64,000 nt of DNA from Flavihumibacter soli (GCF_010692725.1 NZ_JAAFZB010000094.1:434001-498000); one strand, 5' to 3'; counted from the first letter of the stretch, positions 52,583 through 61,785 are shown. Notes: a model not told the origin generated them from the sequence alone. Program-made: numbers and translations.

Positions 52583-55467
52583 AATCATATGAATTTTTCG
52601 GTCAATTACTTCTTAGAGTTCCTCGTTTTCCAAAAGAGTTAATAGATATGGATCTGCAGGAACTAGTAAACAACCCAGTATTCCAGGATGCGCTTTACCT
52701 GGCCAGCAATTCTGTTTATGAAGAATTGAAAAAACGCAGTTTCGAACTGGATGGATGCGATGAAAGAGTTAGGCAGACTTTAAAGAAGTACCAGCACCGG
52801 ATATGTTACCGGTCGACGCCTTTTGGAGGTTTTGCATCAGTATCTGCTGTAAATTGGGGCAACGACGAAAGAGGCCTGAATATTCGGAATTGCAGTTTTG
52901 ATATTCAGACTTTGGATCCTCACGAGCCTGAAATTAACGACTCTCTCGAAGAGTATTTTCAAGTAAACCCCGCCTTGTATGCCTACGGCAGCACTTATAG
53001 GTTATATGAGGGTTCTGGAAAAAACGAGCAGGGTGCACGCTTGTTTAAAATAACTGAACTTAATGTGGAGGGGATTCCAACGGACATTCTTTCCGAAAAA
53101 GGCTGGTTTAAAAAGGTCGATTTGCTTAATCGGTTATCTATGTACGGCCTCGAATTACGGGAAGTTGGGGGCTTTATAGACGAACTTTTGGAGAATCAGG
53201 TGCTTCTTAAAGTGAGAAAACCCGCGCTGCCCCGGTTGAGGCCCCTATTATATCGGGGATCAAGCAGTGGAATAGGTGCAAATTTGTATGCGCATACGTC
53301 AAACAAAACGTGTGGATCGTTGAATGTCGATATCCAAGCTCAGATCCGCGAGGGAATAAAGGCGCTCAAGCATCTGTGCGTTTTAGAGCATGATACCAAT
53401 CTTGAAGAATTCAAACGTCGCTTCATTTCGCTTTTCGACAGGCGGGAAGTCCCGCTTCTACTGGCTCTTGACCCTGAAGCGGGGATTGATTACGGATCAA
53501 ATGCATCTTGGACAACTAATCAGAAAACAAAAACCTATAGACATTCAAAAGGTTTGCAGTGGACCCGGACCCATGAAGTGTTGCTTGGGAAATGGACTCT
53601 TTACAGAGGCTCCGGACTTCCGATAATCCGGCTGACTGATGAGGACCTTAAGTTACTAGAACCAACAGCAATTCAACACCGGGCACCAAGTATGATGGCA
53701 CTTTTTAACATTATCCCTGGTGGTATCCATTTACATTCAGCTGGTGGTGTCAGCGGTATAAATATACTCGGCCGTTTCACCATATTTGATAATGAACTAC
53801 AGCAAATGGCCAAGAAGATAGGAGAACTGGAGCAGGCCGCGAATCCCGATGTGATATTTGCGGAGGTAATTCATGAAAGCGACGAATTAGCAGATAAATT
53901 GAATACCAGACATGACCTTCGAGAAATGGTCATACCAGTTTTAACAGATAGCGGAAAGGAAGAGGAATATCGCTTAGAGTTGAATGATCTTTATCTGTCG
54001 GCATCAAATGGCACACTGGTACTGCGATCAGCCAGATTGAATAAACGGGTGATTCCCAGATTGAGTACTGCATATAATCATCGTAGAGAGACTCTTTCTA
54101 TATATCGATTTCTTTGCGATCTGCAGAACGAAGGAGTACAGCCTTGTTTAAACTTCAGCATGTCTTCTCTCTACCCCGGATTGCCTTTTTATCCTTCCGT
54201 TTACTATAACAACATTCTTCTGGATCCGGCGAAATGGCAGATAGAAGGCAATACTTTTAAGAAAATGAGCAAATTGGACAAACAGAAAAGGTCGGATGCT
54301 TTTAGAAAACTCGCACGGGAATTACAGCTTCCTGAACTATTTGTTTATGAACAACATGACCAGCGCCTACTAGTACGTAGGGAGTTCTGGGAAGATATTG
54401 AAATGTTAATTGAAACAGTCAAGAACCAAAAGCATGTCTTTTTGCGAGAATATCACGACGATAAGAGCGGACTCGTTCGAGATGAAGAGAATAGACTTTT
54501 CGCTCATGAACTTGTGGCGATAATGCTCAACGGCGAAAGTATTTACAGTGGCCTTAACGATCGGGATCTCGTTGAGAAAGTGAATGCTGTCTGCTTTTTA
54601 AAGGATTGGATTTATTTAAAAGCTTATATGCACCCCTGCGGTATGGAGAGCTTTCTGATCCATTACTTCAGTCCGTTTATAAAAGATGTCTCAAAGAGAA
54701 TACCGACTATCCAATGGTTCTTCATCCGTTACTATGATAGGGATGACCACCTGCGTATCAGGATAAAATGCAGTAAAGGAAAAGAATTACTTTTATTAAA
54801 AGAATTGCAAGACTTCCTAGTTCGTATTCAAGCGCTTCCCAATCTCCGATCTCTTGAATTGGCAAGCTATGAGAAAGAACTTGAAAGATACGCTCCCATA
54901 GGGATTTTAACTGCCGAAACGCTTTTTTGCCTCAGTACCGGACTAGTGCTGAAAACAATAAGTGACTTCGAGGAGGAGAACTCCCCTCTTGATGCTGAAC
55001 CTGCAAGTATTAAGTGGGACGGGGATGATTTATCATTAACAAATGAGTCAGGGTTTCCACGCTTGATTGCAGGCGTTTTACATTTAAATGCAGCTTTTGA
55101 GGCCGCAGGTTTTAAGCCTGATGAAGTGATAAATTTCTGCAAGAATAGCGTCAACCACCTTTTTAAAGACCTTAATATCAATAAAGATCTAAGGATTATT
55201 TATGACCAAGATTACAGAATTATGTCTGGAGCTATGACTAGACTTTTCAGTAAAAAGTTTAGGATGAAACCTCAAGACCAGTATTTTGGTGTCTTATCGG
55301 CAAAACTTCGCAATCTGAATCAGTATAATAAATATAAGGTGCTTATAGATATGAATCATTTACACCTTAATCGACTGTTTCCCCATGAACCGAATCATCA
55401 AGAAGCGCGGTGTTACTATTACCTGTATAAGCAGTTGATCCGGCAGCTTAAAACCGCGCAGGGTTAA
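52579..55467 (+). CDS. LanB-type lanthipeptide dehydratase (glutamylation and elimination domains)
   Basis: 962 residues, the length of a complete class I dehydratase. The N-terminal region (about 1-640) has the lantibiotic-dehydratase features SFELDGCDERVRQTLKKYQHR, YRSTPFGGFASVS and HRAPSMMALFNIIPGGIHLH, which glutamylate Ser/Thr using glutamyl-tRNA. The C-terminal region (about 690-955) is the SpaB-C/thiopeptide-type elimination domain with WFFIRYYDRDDHLRIRIKC. The product should be dehydroalanine/dehydrobutyrine in a precursor peptide. No LanC cyclase, protease or exporter is in the window. Its 3' end overlaps the convergent LytTR gene by 20 bases. By eye it is AT-richer than its surroundings. 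Confidence 0.9.
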   Translation: MKSYEFFGQLLLRVPRFPKELIDMDLQELVNNPVFQDALYLASNSVYEELKKRSFELDGCDERVRQTLKKYQHRICYRSTPFGGFASVSAVNWGNDERGLNIRNCSFDIQTLDPHEPEINDSLEEYFQVNPALYAYGSTYRLYEGSGKNEQGARLFKITELNVEGIPTDILSEKGWFKKVDLLNRLSMYGLELREVGGFIDELLENQVLLKVRKPALPRLRPLLYRGSSSGIGANLYAHTSNKTCGSLNVDIQAQIREGIKALKHLCVLEHDTNLEEFKRRFISLFDRREVPLLLALDPEAGIDYGSNASWTTNQKTKTYRHSKGLQWTRTHEVLLGKWTLYRGSGLPIIRLTDEDLKLLEPTAIQHRAPSMMALFNIIPGGIHLHSAGGVSGINILGRFTIFDNELQQMAKKIGELEQAANPDVIFAEVIHESDELADKLNTRHDLREMVIPVLTDSGKEEEYRLELNDLYLSASNGTLVLRSARLNKRVIPRLSTAYNHRRETLSIYRFLCDLQNEGVQPCLNFSMSSLYPGLPFYPSVYYNNILLDPAKWQIEGNTFKKMSKLDKQKRSDAFRKLARELQLPELFVYEQHDQRLLVRREFWEDIEMLIETVKNQKHVFLREYHDDKSGLVRDEENRLFAHELVAIMLNGESIYSGLNDRDLVEKVNAVCFLKDWIYLKAYMHPCGMESFLIHYFSPFIKDVSKRIPTIQWFFIRYYDRDDHLRIRIKCSKGKELLLLKELQDFLVRIQALPNLRSLELASYEKELERYAPIGILTAETLFCLSTGLVLKTISDFEEENSPLDAEPASIKWDGDDLSLTNESGFPRLIAGVLHLNAAFEAAGFKPDEVINFCKNSVNHLFKDLNINKDLRIIYDQDYRIMSGAMTRLFSKKFRMKPQDQYFGVLSAKLRNLNQYNKYKVLIDMNHLHLNRLFPHEPNHQEARCYYYLYKQLIRQLKTAQG

Positions 55468-56191
55468 TGCGGTCGGAAATGACCATCTTGGTGTTCAGAA
55501 CCTCAATCAGCCTGTTTCGAAACACGCCACCGAGAACAAGCTGCTTTTGGTCTTCCATAACAATTTGGTTACCTTCTATGGATTGAAGCCTATCAATGTT
55601 GATCATAAAGCACTTGTGAACCCGAATAAAATTCTCTTTATCCAGCTTAAACTCGAGTTCTTTCAGTGTAAGATAGGTGACAAACTTACCCTTGATGGTA
55701 TGAACCTTCACAAAGTTCTCCATCGATTCTATATACAGCACGTCGTAAAAGTAAATCTTGATCAACTGCCCTTTCCTACCACCCTTAATAAAAAAATACT
55801 CATCCGGAACCCGGTTGGCCCCCTTTTGATTAACCTGTATCCTATTTTTAATCTTGACGATTGCCTGCATGAACCGGGCATACGAAATTGGCTTTGGTAA
55901 AAAGTCGTAAGCATCTTTTTCAAACGCTTCAGCCCCATATTCAGGGTATGCTGAAATGAAGATAATAGATGTGTAATGATTGATGATTCCGGCAAGTTCC
56001 AGTCCATTTATGGCTGGCATGTCGATATCCAGAAAGGTGATATCCGGTTTCACCGGTCCTGAAATAATATCAATAATATCATGCGGCCTTGTACTCGACC
56101 CGAGCAGCCTAAGATTTTTTGTTTGGTTAATATAGTCGCTTATGATTTCAATAGAAGGGACTTCGTCGTCAACGATATAGCAGTGTAACAT
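55448..56191 (-). CDS. LytTR-family response regulator
   Basis: 247 residues: receiver with YIVDDEVPSIEII, phospho-Asp in FLDIDMPAINGLEL and Lys in LPKPISYARF, then a LytTR DNA-binding domain (YFFIKGGRKGQLIKIYFYDVLY, FVKVHTIKGKFVTYL, FIRVHKCFMINIDRL). It follows its kinase by 6 bases. The pair sits between lanB and the peptide gene, so it probably controls them. The final residues overlap the 3' end of lanB on the other strand. Confidence 0.93.
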   Translation of the reverse strand: MLHCYIVDDEVPSIEIISDYINQTKNLRLLGSSTRPHDIIDIISGPVKPDITFLDIDMPAINGLELAGIINHYTSIIFISAYPEYGAEAFEKDAYDFLPKPISYARFMQAIVKIKNRIQVNQKGANRVPDEYFFIKGGRKGQLIKIYFYDVLYIESMENFVKVHTIKGKFVTYLTLKELEFKLDKENFIRVHKCFMINIDRLQSIEGNQIVMEDQKQLVLGGVFRNRLIEVLNTKMVISDRINPARF

Positions 56192-56197
56192 AAGTGC

Positions 56198-57283
56198 TTA
56201 ATTCAAGTGAATATTTAAGAAAGATTTGTATGTCATCCCATCATTCTCAATAATATAATTGAAGGAGTCGGGGTAAGCGTACTTCAGGCGTTTCTTCAGG
56301 TTAGCTACCCCCATACGATGACCTGAGGAGGCGCCCTGCCGAACCATATTTTCTGTGTGTATTCTTAAGCATCCGCTGCGGTAGCTGATGTTAATATAAG
56401 CCGGCCTATCAGGATTTTCTAAGTTTCCATGCTGGAGAATATTTTCTGTCATGGTCACGAGGATCAATGGTATAACCCGTAATGGCAGATCATCCATTAT
56501 CCCTTCTTTAGAGAGTGAAATATAGGAAGGGATCCGCTTTTTATGTAGATTGATATAATGTTCAATGTAGTTTATTTCATCATTCAATTTGACCTTTTCT
56601 TCGTTACTGTTATCAGACAGGGAATAACGCATTAATTCCGATAAAGACATGATATGTTCTGCCACGGGACGATCTACTTTTCTTACCTCATTGTAAAGAA
56701 AGTTTAATGTATTGAACAGCATATGCGGATTAATCGTCGATTTAACCAAGGCGAGCTTCAGTTTTTCTTTCTCCATTGAAGAAATTAAGAGCGCACTCCT
56801 CATACGGTTGATCCGCATTTCTTTTCTCTTCAGATGCAGAACGCACCAATATGCGGTACTTCCGCAAAGAATGTAAATACACCGGTAAATGTTGCCGATA
56901 ATGAAATTGTTCTGAAAGTTCCATTTCTGTTCGATTAGCTCGATATCCAGATAGATGCCAATCAGGGCACCGCAGATAAAAAACAGTATAATCTCCGAAG
57001 TCAGTTTGAGGAGCAAGTTCAGCCACCTTCTTTCCTTTCTGACTTTAGTAACATTTAATACGTAATAGCTATGATAATAAAACGTAGCGATGTACAACGC
57101 ATAATGTAAGACATAGTCGAGAATATGCCCAAATTTTTTCGAAATGGCAGCCGCCAAGGAAATCTCATAAGAGATAAACAGGATCCAGGCCATAATATGA
57201 AAAAAGATGGATGGAACTCTAACTAGAAGCCGCCTGAAACCAATATCGTTGGAAAGGCCTAAAATATCACGTGAAAGCAGCAC
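56198..57283 (-). CDS. LytS-type sensor histidine kinase
   Basis: 361 residues with four hydrophobic segments in the first 150 residues, the His_kinase region STINPHMLFNTLNFLYNEV (phosphoacceptor His) and an ATPase part with TMTENILQHGN and HRMGVANLKKRL. The N-box glutamate-asparagine is kept. The start is GTG at 57283; the in-frame stop upstream leaves no ATG. It is divergent from the peptide gene at 57347 with 63 bases between them, a shared control region. Confidence 0.9.
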   Translation of the reverse strand: MLLSRDILGLSNDIGFRRLLVRVPSIFFHIMAWILFISYEISLAAAISKKFGHILDYVLHYALYIATFYYHSYYVLNVTKVRKERRWLNLLLKLTSEIILFFICGALIGIYLDIELIEQKWNFQNNFIIGNIYRCIYILCGSTAYWCVLHLKRKEMRINRMRSALLISSMEKEKLKLALVKSTINPHMLFNTLNFLYNEVRKVDRPVAEHIMSLSELMRYSLSDNSNEEKVKLNDEINYIEHYINLHKKRIPSYISLSKEGIMDDLPLRVIPLILVTMTENILQHGNLENPDRPAYINISYRSGCLRIHTENMVRQGASSGHRMGVANLKKRLKYAYPDSFNYIIENDGMTYKSFLNIHLN

Positions 57284-57346
57284 TTGATGTAATAAAATAG
57301 CTAGGAAATATTGTCATACTTATATTGAAACAAATAAAAAAAAATT

Positions 57347-57484
57347 ATGGAACAAAAGAAATCCCTAAAATTAAAAATCAGCAAGTCCAACCGGTTTGTC
57401 TATGTAAAGCATCGGCCATTGTCAACCACATTGTCCGATCCAACAATTGTCATTACAACGACGTTAACGGCGTTTGGAAATTGA
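57347..57484 (+). CDS. Candidate RiPP precursor: basic-leader, Thr/Ser-rich, cysteine-free 45-residue peptide
   Basis: The frame reads MEQKKSLKLKISKSNR at the start, then RPLSTTLSDPTIVITTTL and a tail TAFGN before the TGA. The first half is strongly basic and the second half has three Ser and seven Thr in about 20 residues but no Cys. It is followed 5 bases later by a strong terminator, so it forms a single-gene transcript, and lies divergent from the LytS kinase next to lanB. A basic leader with a Ser/Thr-rich core suits a LanB substrate. A GG cleavage site is not seen. I do not recognise a known family, so this is inference from composition and context. Confidence 0.55.
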   Translation: MEQKKSLKLKISKSNRFVYVKHRPLSTTLSDPTIVITTTLTAFGN

Positions 57485-57489
57485 TCATT

Positions 57490-57516
57490 AAGCTCCCCAA
57501 AAGGGAGCTTTTTTTT
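57490..57516 (+). terminator. Intrinsic terminator of the peptide gene
   Basis: AAGCTCCC, a CAAAA loop and GGGAGCTT pair perfectly over eight bases and run into eight T. It begins 5 bases after the peptide stop codon. This is one of the cleanest terminators in the window and supports a dedicated short transcript from the 57284-57346 region. Confidence 0.92.
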
Positions 57517-57851
57517 CTACATATAAGTTTTTATCATATTCATTTTACGACTTTGGAATACTAACTGGCGCATCGTTGAGTTTTACAGGAAGCTCAACAG
57601 AGCCTACAAACACCTGTGGCGGTCACAAGGCTCGACAACCAAGAAGTTAAACGTTTTAGTTCCAAAAAACGGAGAACTCCTGAAGAACTCATCTCCTGCA
57701 CTAAAGAGAAATATTTTAGCCAACCGGATATCTGGCTAATGAGAAGAAATTAGTGATTAAATGCAATTTCTTCGACCTCCACGGCGGCAAGAAATTACTA
57801 TTCCTTTCTTTACCAAATTCTAGTCAATCCTGTAGTGATACACAATCGTGC
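57517..57851. other. Gene-free region after the peptide terminator
   Basis: 335 bases without a supported gene. Several short frames can be read (one Ser/Thr-rich with LTGASLSFTGSSTEP, others Lys-rich) but none has a credible start or family match. It may hold decayed DNA. The pirin gene converges from the other side. Confidence 0.5.
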
Positions 57852-58721
57852 CTACCTCAACACCCCAAACTTCCCGGACCGGAACTCTCGGATCGCTTCC
57901 TCGATCTCCTCCTCGGTATTCATCACGAAGGGACCGTAGCTGACGATGGGTTCATGGATCGGCTCGCCGCTGAGCAGGAGGATCACGGCCTCTTCATTCG
58001 CTTTGATGGAAATGTCTTCGCCGGCATTGGCAAACAACACGAAACTATGTTCCGGCGCCGGCTCCCCGTTCACTTCCGCACTGCCGTTAACCAGCAGCAT
58101 GGCCGTATTGTGTGAAGCCGGTATGGAAAACGATACCCGGCCCTCTTTATGCAGTTTCATGTCGAAGAGGTTCACTGCCGTGTAGGTATCGGCAGGGCCT
58201 TTTACCCCGTTAAAGGTTCCCGCGATAACGTTCACCAGGCCGGCATTATCGGGCAGCTCCGCCTTACCCATCTGGTCGGCGCTGATGGCCTGGTAATGGG
58301 CGGGCGTCGTCTTATCCTTTTTGGGAAGGTTGACCCAGAGCTGGACCATTTCGAAGGGGCCGCCTGTTTTAGAGAACTCTTCCTCGTGGTACTCCTTATG
58401 CAGGATGCCCGAGCCGGCCGTCATCCACTGCACATCGCCGGCACGGATGATACCGCTGTTGCCCGTGCTGTCGTGGTGGGCCACGCTGCCCTTATAAGCA
58501 ATGGTGACCGTCTCGAAACCTTTGTGCGGATGCACATCGACGCCCCGTACATGATCGGAAGGTCCAAAGTCAAACTCGGCCCCGAAATCCAGCAGGAGAA
58601 AAGGACTGATCCTTTCCTGCGGGATACCCGCACCGGGGATCATATTAAACACCCTGAAACCATCTCCGACCATTCCCGGCCGCGCAGGGCGGGGAATGAT
58701 CCGTTCAATCGATTTTTTCAT
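57852..58721 (-). CDS. Pirin family protein
   Basis: A bicupin protein of about 289 residues from the ATG at 58721 (MKKSIERIIPRPARPGMVGDG); an upstream frame to 58802 is open but unlike the family. The metal site is in the N-terminal cupin: GVDVHPHKGFETVTIAYKG with the histidines, and EYHEEEF. Pirins bind Fe and can show quercetinase activity; the role in bacteria is often redox or stress linked. No operon partner is visible. Confidence 0.87.
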   Translation of the reverse strand: MKKSIERIIPRPARPGMVGDGFRVFNMIPGAGIPQERISPFLLLDFGAEFDFGPSDHVRGVDVHPHKGFETVTIAYKGSVAHHDSTGNSGIIRAGDVQWMTAGSGILHKEYHEEEFSKTGGPFEMVQLWVNLPKKDKTTPAHYQAISADQMGKAELPDNAGLVNVIAGTFNGVKGPADTYTAVNLFDMKLHKEGRVSFSIPASHNTAMLLVNGSAEVNGEPAPEHSFVLFANAGEDISIKANEEAVILLLSGEPIHEPIVSYGPFVMNTEEEIEEAIREFRSGKFGVLR

Positions 58722-58876
58722 CGCTCTTTTATTTTGAAGTGATCCTATAGGCCGGCATTTAAGCGAAAAGACCTGCTTCGGGCCTTTGCCGCACAACGGC
58801 ATTCTAAAGGTAAAATTTTTATTTATAGTGCTTAGGGCGGCGTTGCCCGATTGAATCTGATACTAATCAAAACGAC
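58722..58876. other. Short spacer upstream of pirin
   Basis: The promoter of the pirin gene should be here. No clear TAnnTTTG element was seen on the minus strand. Confidence 0.4.
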
Positions 58877-59210
58877 ACTAATTAATCTACGTCAGTGCAA
58901 ATAAAAACTTCGTTTGAAACTTGTTTTGAAGTTCGTCCGCCTCATAGCCGGCGGGGCCTACTTCTTTTTTCTTGAAAAAAAAGAAGCAAAAATTCAAGGC
59001 TGCACAGCCTGGAGCTAAAAGCCCTAAAAACGGCTGATTGCAATTCGAAGCCGTGGGATCGTTAATGAATGCTGATCATTTCTGCAACACTTCCCGAATT
59101 GCCTCTTGCAGTGCGTTAATTAAAGGATCTGCATGCCGTTTTTAGAACTTTCTTAACGCTCCATCCTGTGAGGCCGACGAGGGGACAGATTGAAGGAAGT
59201 GGTTTTTTTG
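58877..59210. repeat. Long dispersed repeat, copy 1
   Basis: About 334 bases that recur, diverged and with insertions, at 59244-59685. Shared blocks include CGTCAGTGCAA near the start, GTCCGCCTCATAGCCGGCGG, AATTCAAGGCT...CACAGCCTGGAGCTAAAAG, and an almost unchanged block ending GAGGCCGACGAGGGGACAG near the right end. It contains short hairpins (CCGCC...GGCGG, GGCT...AGCC). No long frame is shared, so it is more likely a non-coding repeat family than a gene. Confidence 0.75.
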
Positions 59211-59243
59211 AATATCATCGCATCCAACCTTGTTGATAACTCT

Positions 59244-59685
59244 ACTGATTAATCCACGTCAGTGCAAGTAAAAACTTCGTTTGTACTTTGCTTTAAGTTC
59301 GTCCGCCTCATAGCCGGCGGAGGGGCTATTTTTTTCCCTTGATGGAAAAGAAACAATCCCGAGCGAAGTGAGACCACGAAGGCCATTAAAAAACAATAAC
59401 AAAAACTGAGTAAATTCAAGGCTACACAGCCTGGAGCTAAAAGTCCTAGCCGAGCAAAGCGAGACCACGAAAGCCAATAAAAAAATAAACAATCTGAGTA
59501 AAACCGGCTATCTGCAATTTGAAGTCGTGGGTTAGTCAGTGAATGATATCATTGTTACTGCATCACTTCCCGAATTGCTCTTTGGTGTGGGTTATTGAAA
59601 GTATCTGCAGGCCGTTTTTAAAACTTTCTTAACGCTCCATCCTGTGAGGCCGACGAGGGGACAGATTATAGGAAGTGATTTCTTT
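59244..59685. repeat. Long dispersed repeat, copy 2 (with internal duplication)
   Basis: About 442 bases matching copy 1 in the same orientation. It is longer because of two related inserts (59358-59412 and 59453-59505), each with GCGAAGTGAGACCACGAAGG or a variant (GCAAAGCGAGACCACGAAAG) and an A-rich tail ending CTGAGTAAA. The copies are 34 bases apart. It lies between pirin and the exopolysaccharide genes. Confidence 0.75.
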
Positions 59686-59795
59686 AAAAATAAACATCGC
59701 CGGATTTATTGATCCTGAGGGGATTTCAGATTTATAGAAATCCTAACATAATAAACGCGACCCTCAGGGTGCCAGGATCAAAACCGCCCTGTCTT

Positions 59796-60959
59796 TTACA
59801 AACCTTCAATACCCTCGGCATCGGTGCGTTTGCTAAAAAAACGCCTGATTAATTCGCCCGCTTCAGCTGCGAGTGTCCGCTTAAATTTCCGTTCCCGGAT
59901 GTTCAGGGCGAAGGTGAGGGCCGTGTTAAAAACCACGCAGCTCAGGAAAAGAAAGGTGATCAGCACGGTACTTCCAAGCTCCCGGAAATAGATAACGGCC
60001 GACAGCAGCAGGTTGCTGAAGCTCATCAGGATCAGGGTGGTCTGCCGGTGATTAAATCCCAGGCGGAGCAAACGGTGGTGGGTATGATTATTATCGGCAA
60101 TGAAAGGCGAGCTGTTCCGCAGCAGGCGGATCACAAAAACCCGGATCACATCAAATATGGGTCCTATCAGCACGGCCATGGCGATGGCGGGAGCGGAAGC
60201 AAAATAAGCACGGCCTGCCGTTCCGGGAATATTCAGCTCGATGAACTTAATTGCCAGTATAGCCGCAACGAGCCCGATCAGCAAAGATCCCGCATCACCC
60301 ATAAAGATCCTTGCAGGCGACATGTTAAACCTTAAAAAACCGATACTTCCGCCGGTCAGGATGAAAGCGATACAGGCATAACTGGCCTGTCCCATATAGG
60401 CGAAAAAGAGCCCGAATGTCAGGCTGACGACCAGGGCGGTGATCCCGACCAGGCCATCGATCCCGTCGATGAGGTTAAATGAATTGGTGAGGAAAATGAT
60501 CAGCAGCACCGAAAATCCGACGCTCAGCCAGTACGGAAGTGCCCAGATACCCAGGACGCCCTGCATATTGCTGATGCGGATATCCGCCAGCAGCACAACG
60601 GTTAAAGCAGTGAGCAGCTGTATAAAGAATTTCGTACTCGGGTTAACCCCCCACAGGTCATCCTTCAGGCCCACCGCGAATATGAGTATGAAGGCCGTTA
60701 AGAGGTAATTGAAGACATCTAAATTGATGAAATCGGCAAAAAGCAGGGAGGTGAGTATCAAGCTGCAAAAAACAGCGATCCCGCCCAGCCTTGACACGCC
60801 ATGCCTGTGATTCTTACGCGCTACCTTGTTGTTGTCGAATACCTGCAGCTTGTCGGCGATATGTATGATGGAGGGAATTGCCAGGAAGACCAGCAAAAAC
60901 GAAAAAATGAGTATATAGAAATAATGCAATGGATTCCCTTCGAGCCAGGTTATGTTCAT
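59796..60959 (-). CDS. Undecaprenyl-phosphate sugar-1-phosphate transferase (WecA/MraY-like glycosyltransferase family 4)
   Basis: 387 residues with about eleven transmembrane segments. Motifs: HGVSRLGGIAVF, VGLKDDLWGVNP (the Asp pair), NSFNLIDGIDGL and RIFMGDAGSLLIG, which define the polyprenyl-phosphate N-acetylhexosamine-1-phosphate transferases. It probably starts synthesis of an O-antigen or exopolysaccharide repeat unit by loading a HexNAc-phosphate onto undecaprenyl phosphate. The gene is downstream of a GT2 gene on the same strand, in an exopolysaccharide locus. The cytoplasmic C-terminal tail is basic. Confidence 0.9.
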   Translation of the reverse strand: MNITWLEGNPLHYFYILIFSFLLVFLAIPSIIHIADKLQVFDNNKVARKNHRHGVSRLGGIAVFCSLILTSLLFADFINLDVFNYLLTAFILIFAVGLKDDLWGVNPSTKFFIQLLTALTVVLLADIRISNMQGVLGIWALPYWLSVGFSVLLIIFLTNSFNLIDGIDGLVGITALVVSLTFGLFFAYMGQASYACIAFILTGGSIGFLRFNMSPARIFMGDAGSLLIGLVAAILAIKFIELNIPGTAGRAYFASAPAIAMAVLIGPIFDVIRVFVIRLLRNSSPFIADNNHTHHRLLRLGFNHRQTTLILMSFSNLLLSAVIYFRELGSTVLITFLFLSCVVFNTALTFALNIRERKFKRTLAAEAGELIRRFFSKRTDAEGIEGL

Positions 60960-61001
60960 AATCCCAAATAATTCTTTAACAGGTAGCGTCTTTTATGTTG
61001 A

Positions 61002-61745
61002 TTAGAAATACTGACAGATCTTTCTTAAAGGCTTGAACCACATCTTTATCCACGGCCACCTGATACCATTTTTTCCCATAGCCTTCCGATCACTATTTGC
61101 TGCGAGAAGCCGGTTATAAAATGAACGGTTGCTGACTCCCCCCATCCTCATTTTCACAAACACCCGGGGCAGATAGAGACTGTTACTTTCTTTAAGATAT
61201 AAAAATCTTAACATTAATTCATAATCCGCCGCACTTTTAAATTTCAGATCATAGCCACCATATTTCCTGTATACGTCAGAACGGGCATAAAAGGTTGGGT
61301 GAGCGGGCATCCAGCCCCAGGCCATGGAATTCCGGCTGTAAGGGCTGGATTCCCACCTGCGGATCACCCGTTCGGGATCGGTACGGCTGACGTACCACAG
61401 GTCGCCATAGACCACCCCGACCTCCGGCCGGGCAAAAGCCGCGGCGACACGGGCGATAACGGCATCATCGGCAAAGAAGTCATCGGCGTTTAAAAAACCG
61501 ATCACCTCGCCGCCGGCAAGGACGATACCCTTGTTCATGGCATCATAAATGCCCCGGTCTTTTTCAGATACAACAATGCTTATTTTATCGCGGTACCGGT
61601 CTATGATGGAAAGGCTGGAATCGCCTGATCCGCCGTCGATAATGATGTATTCGATATCGCCGTAAGTCTGGCCGATCACCGAAAGTATGCAATTCTCCAG
61701 GAATTCCTCCCCGTTGTAAACTACGGTGATTATAGTTATTTTCAT
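61002..61745 (-). CDS. Glycosyltransferase family 2
   Basis: 247 residues in a GT-A fold: ITVVYNGEEFLENCILSVIGQ at the start, IIIDGGSGDSSLS for the nucleotide-sugar site, and the DxD-type motif in GFLNADDFFADDAV. This arrangement (WcaE/WcaA-like) adds one sugar in exopolysaccharide repeat assembly. The substrate is not predictable. It precedes the WecA-like gene by 42 bases and is divergent from the Wza-like gene. Confidence 0.88.
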   Translation of the reverse strand: MKITIITVVYNGEEFLENCILSVIGQTYGDIEYIIIDGGSGDSSLSIIDRYRDKISIVVSEKDRGIYDAMNKGIVLAGGEVIGFLNADDFFADDAVIARVAAAFARPEVGVVYGDLWYVSRTDPERVIRRWESSPYSRNSMAWGWMPAHPTFYARSDVYRKYGGYDLKFKSAADYELMLRFLYLKESNSLYLPRVFVKMRMGGVSNRSFYNRLLAANSDRKAMGKNGIRWPWIKMWFKPLRKICQYF

Positions 61746-61785
61746 TGGCGATACAAATTAATGGATATATTGTTTAAAAATGATT

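Noticed and set aside
57325-57564. 79-codon frame with several Cys over the peptide gene
   Set aside because: It runs through the perfect terminator at 57490-57516 and has no family resemblance; the 45-codon frame stops just before the terminator and has the better composition.
57517-57660. Ser/Thr-rich frame reading LTGASLSFTGSSTEP with a Cys, as a second lanthipeptide precursor
   Set aside because: It has no start codon and lies after the terminator, so no supported leader exists.
57753-58115. 120-codon plus-strand frame opposite pirin
   Set aside because: It is the antisense shadow of the pirin gene; the pirin frame has clear cupin motifs.
59259-59492. 77-codon minus-strand frame in repeat copy 2
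   Set aside because: It is not preserved in copy 1, so the repeat is not kept for this frame.
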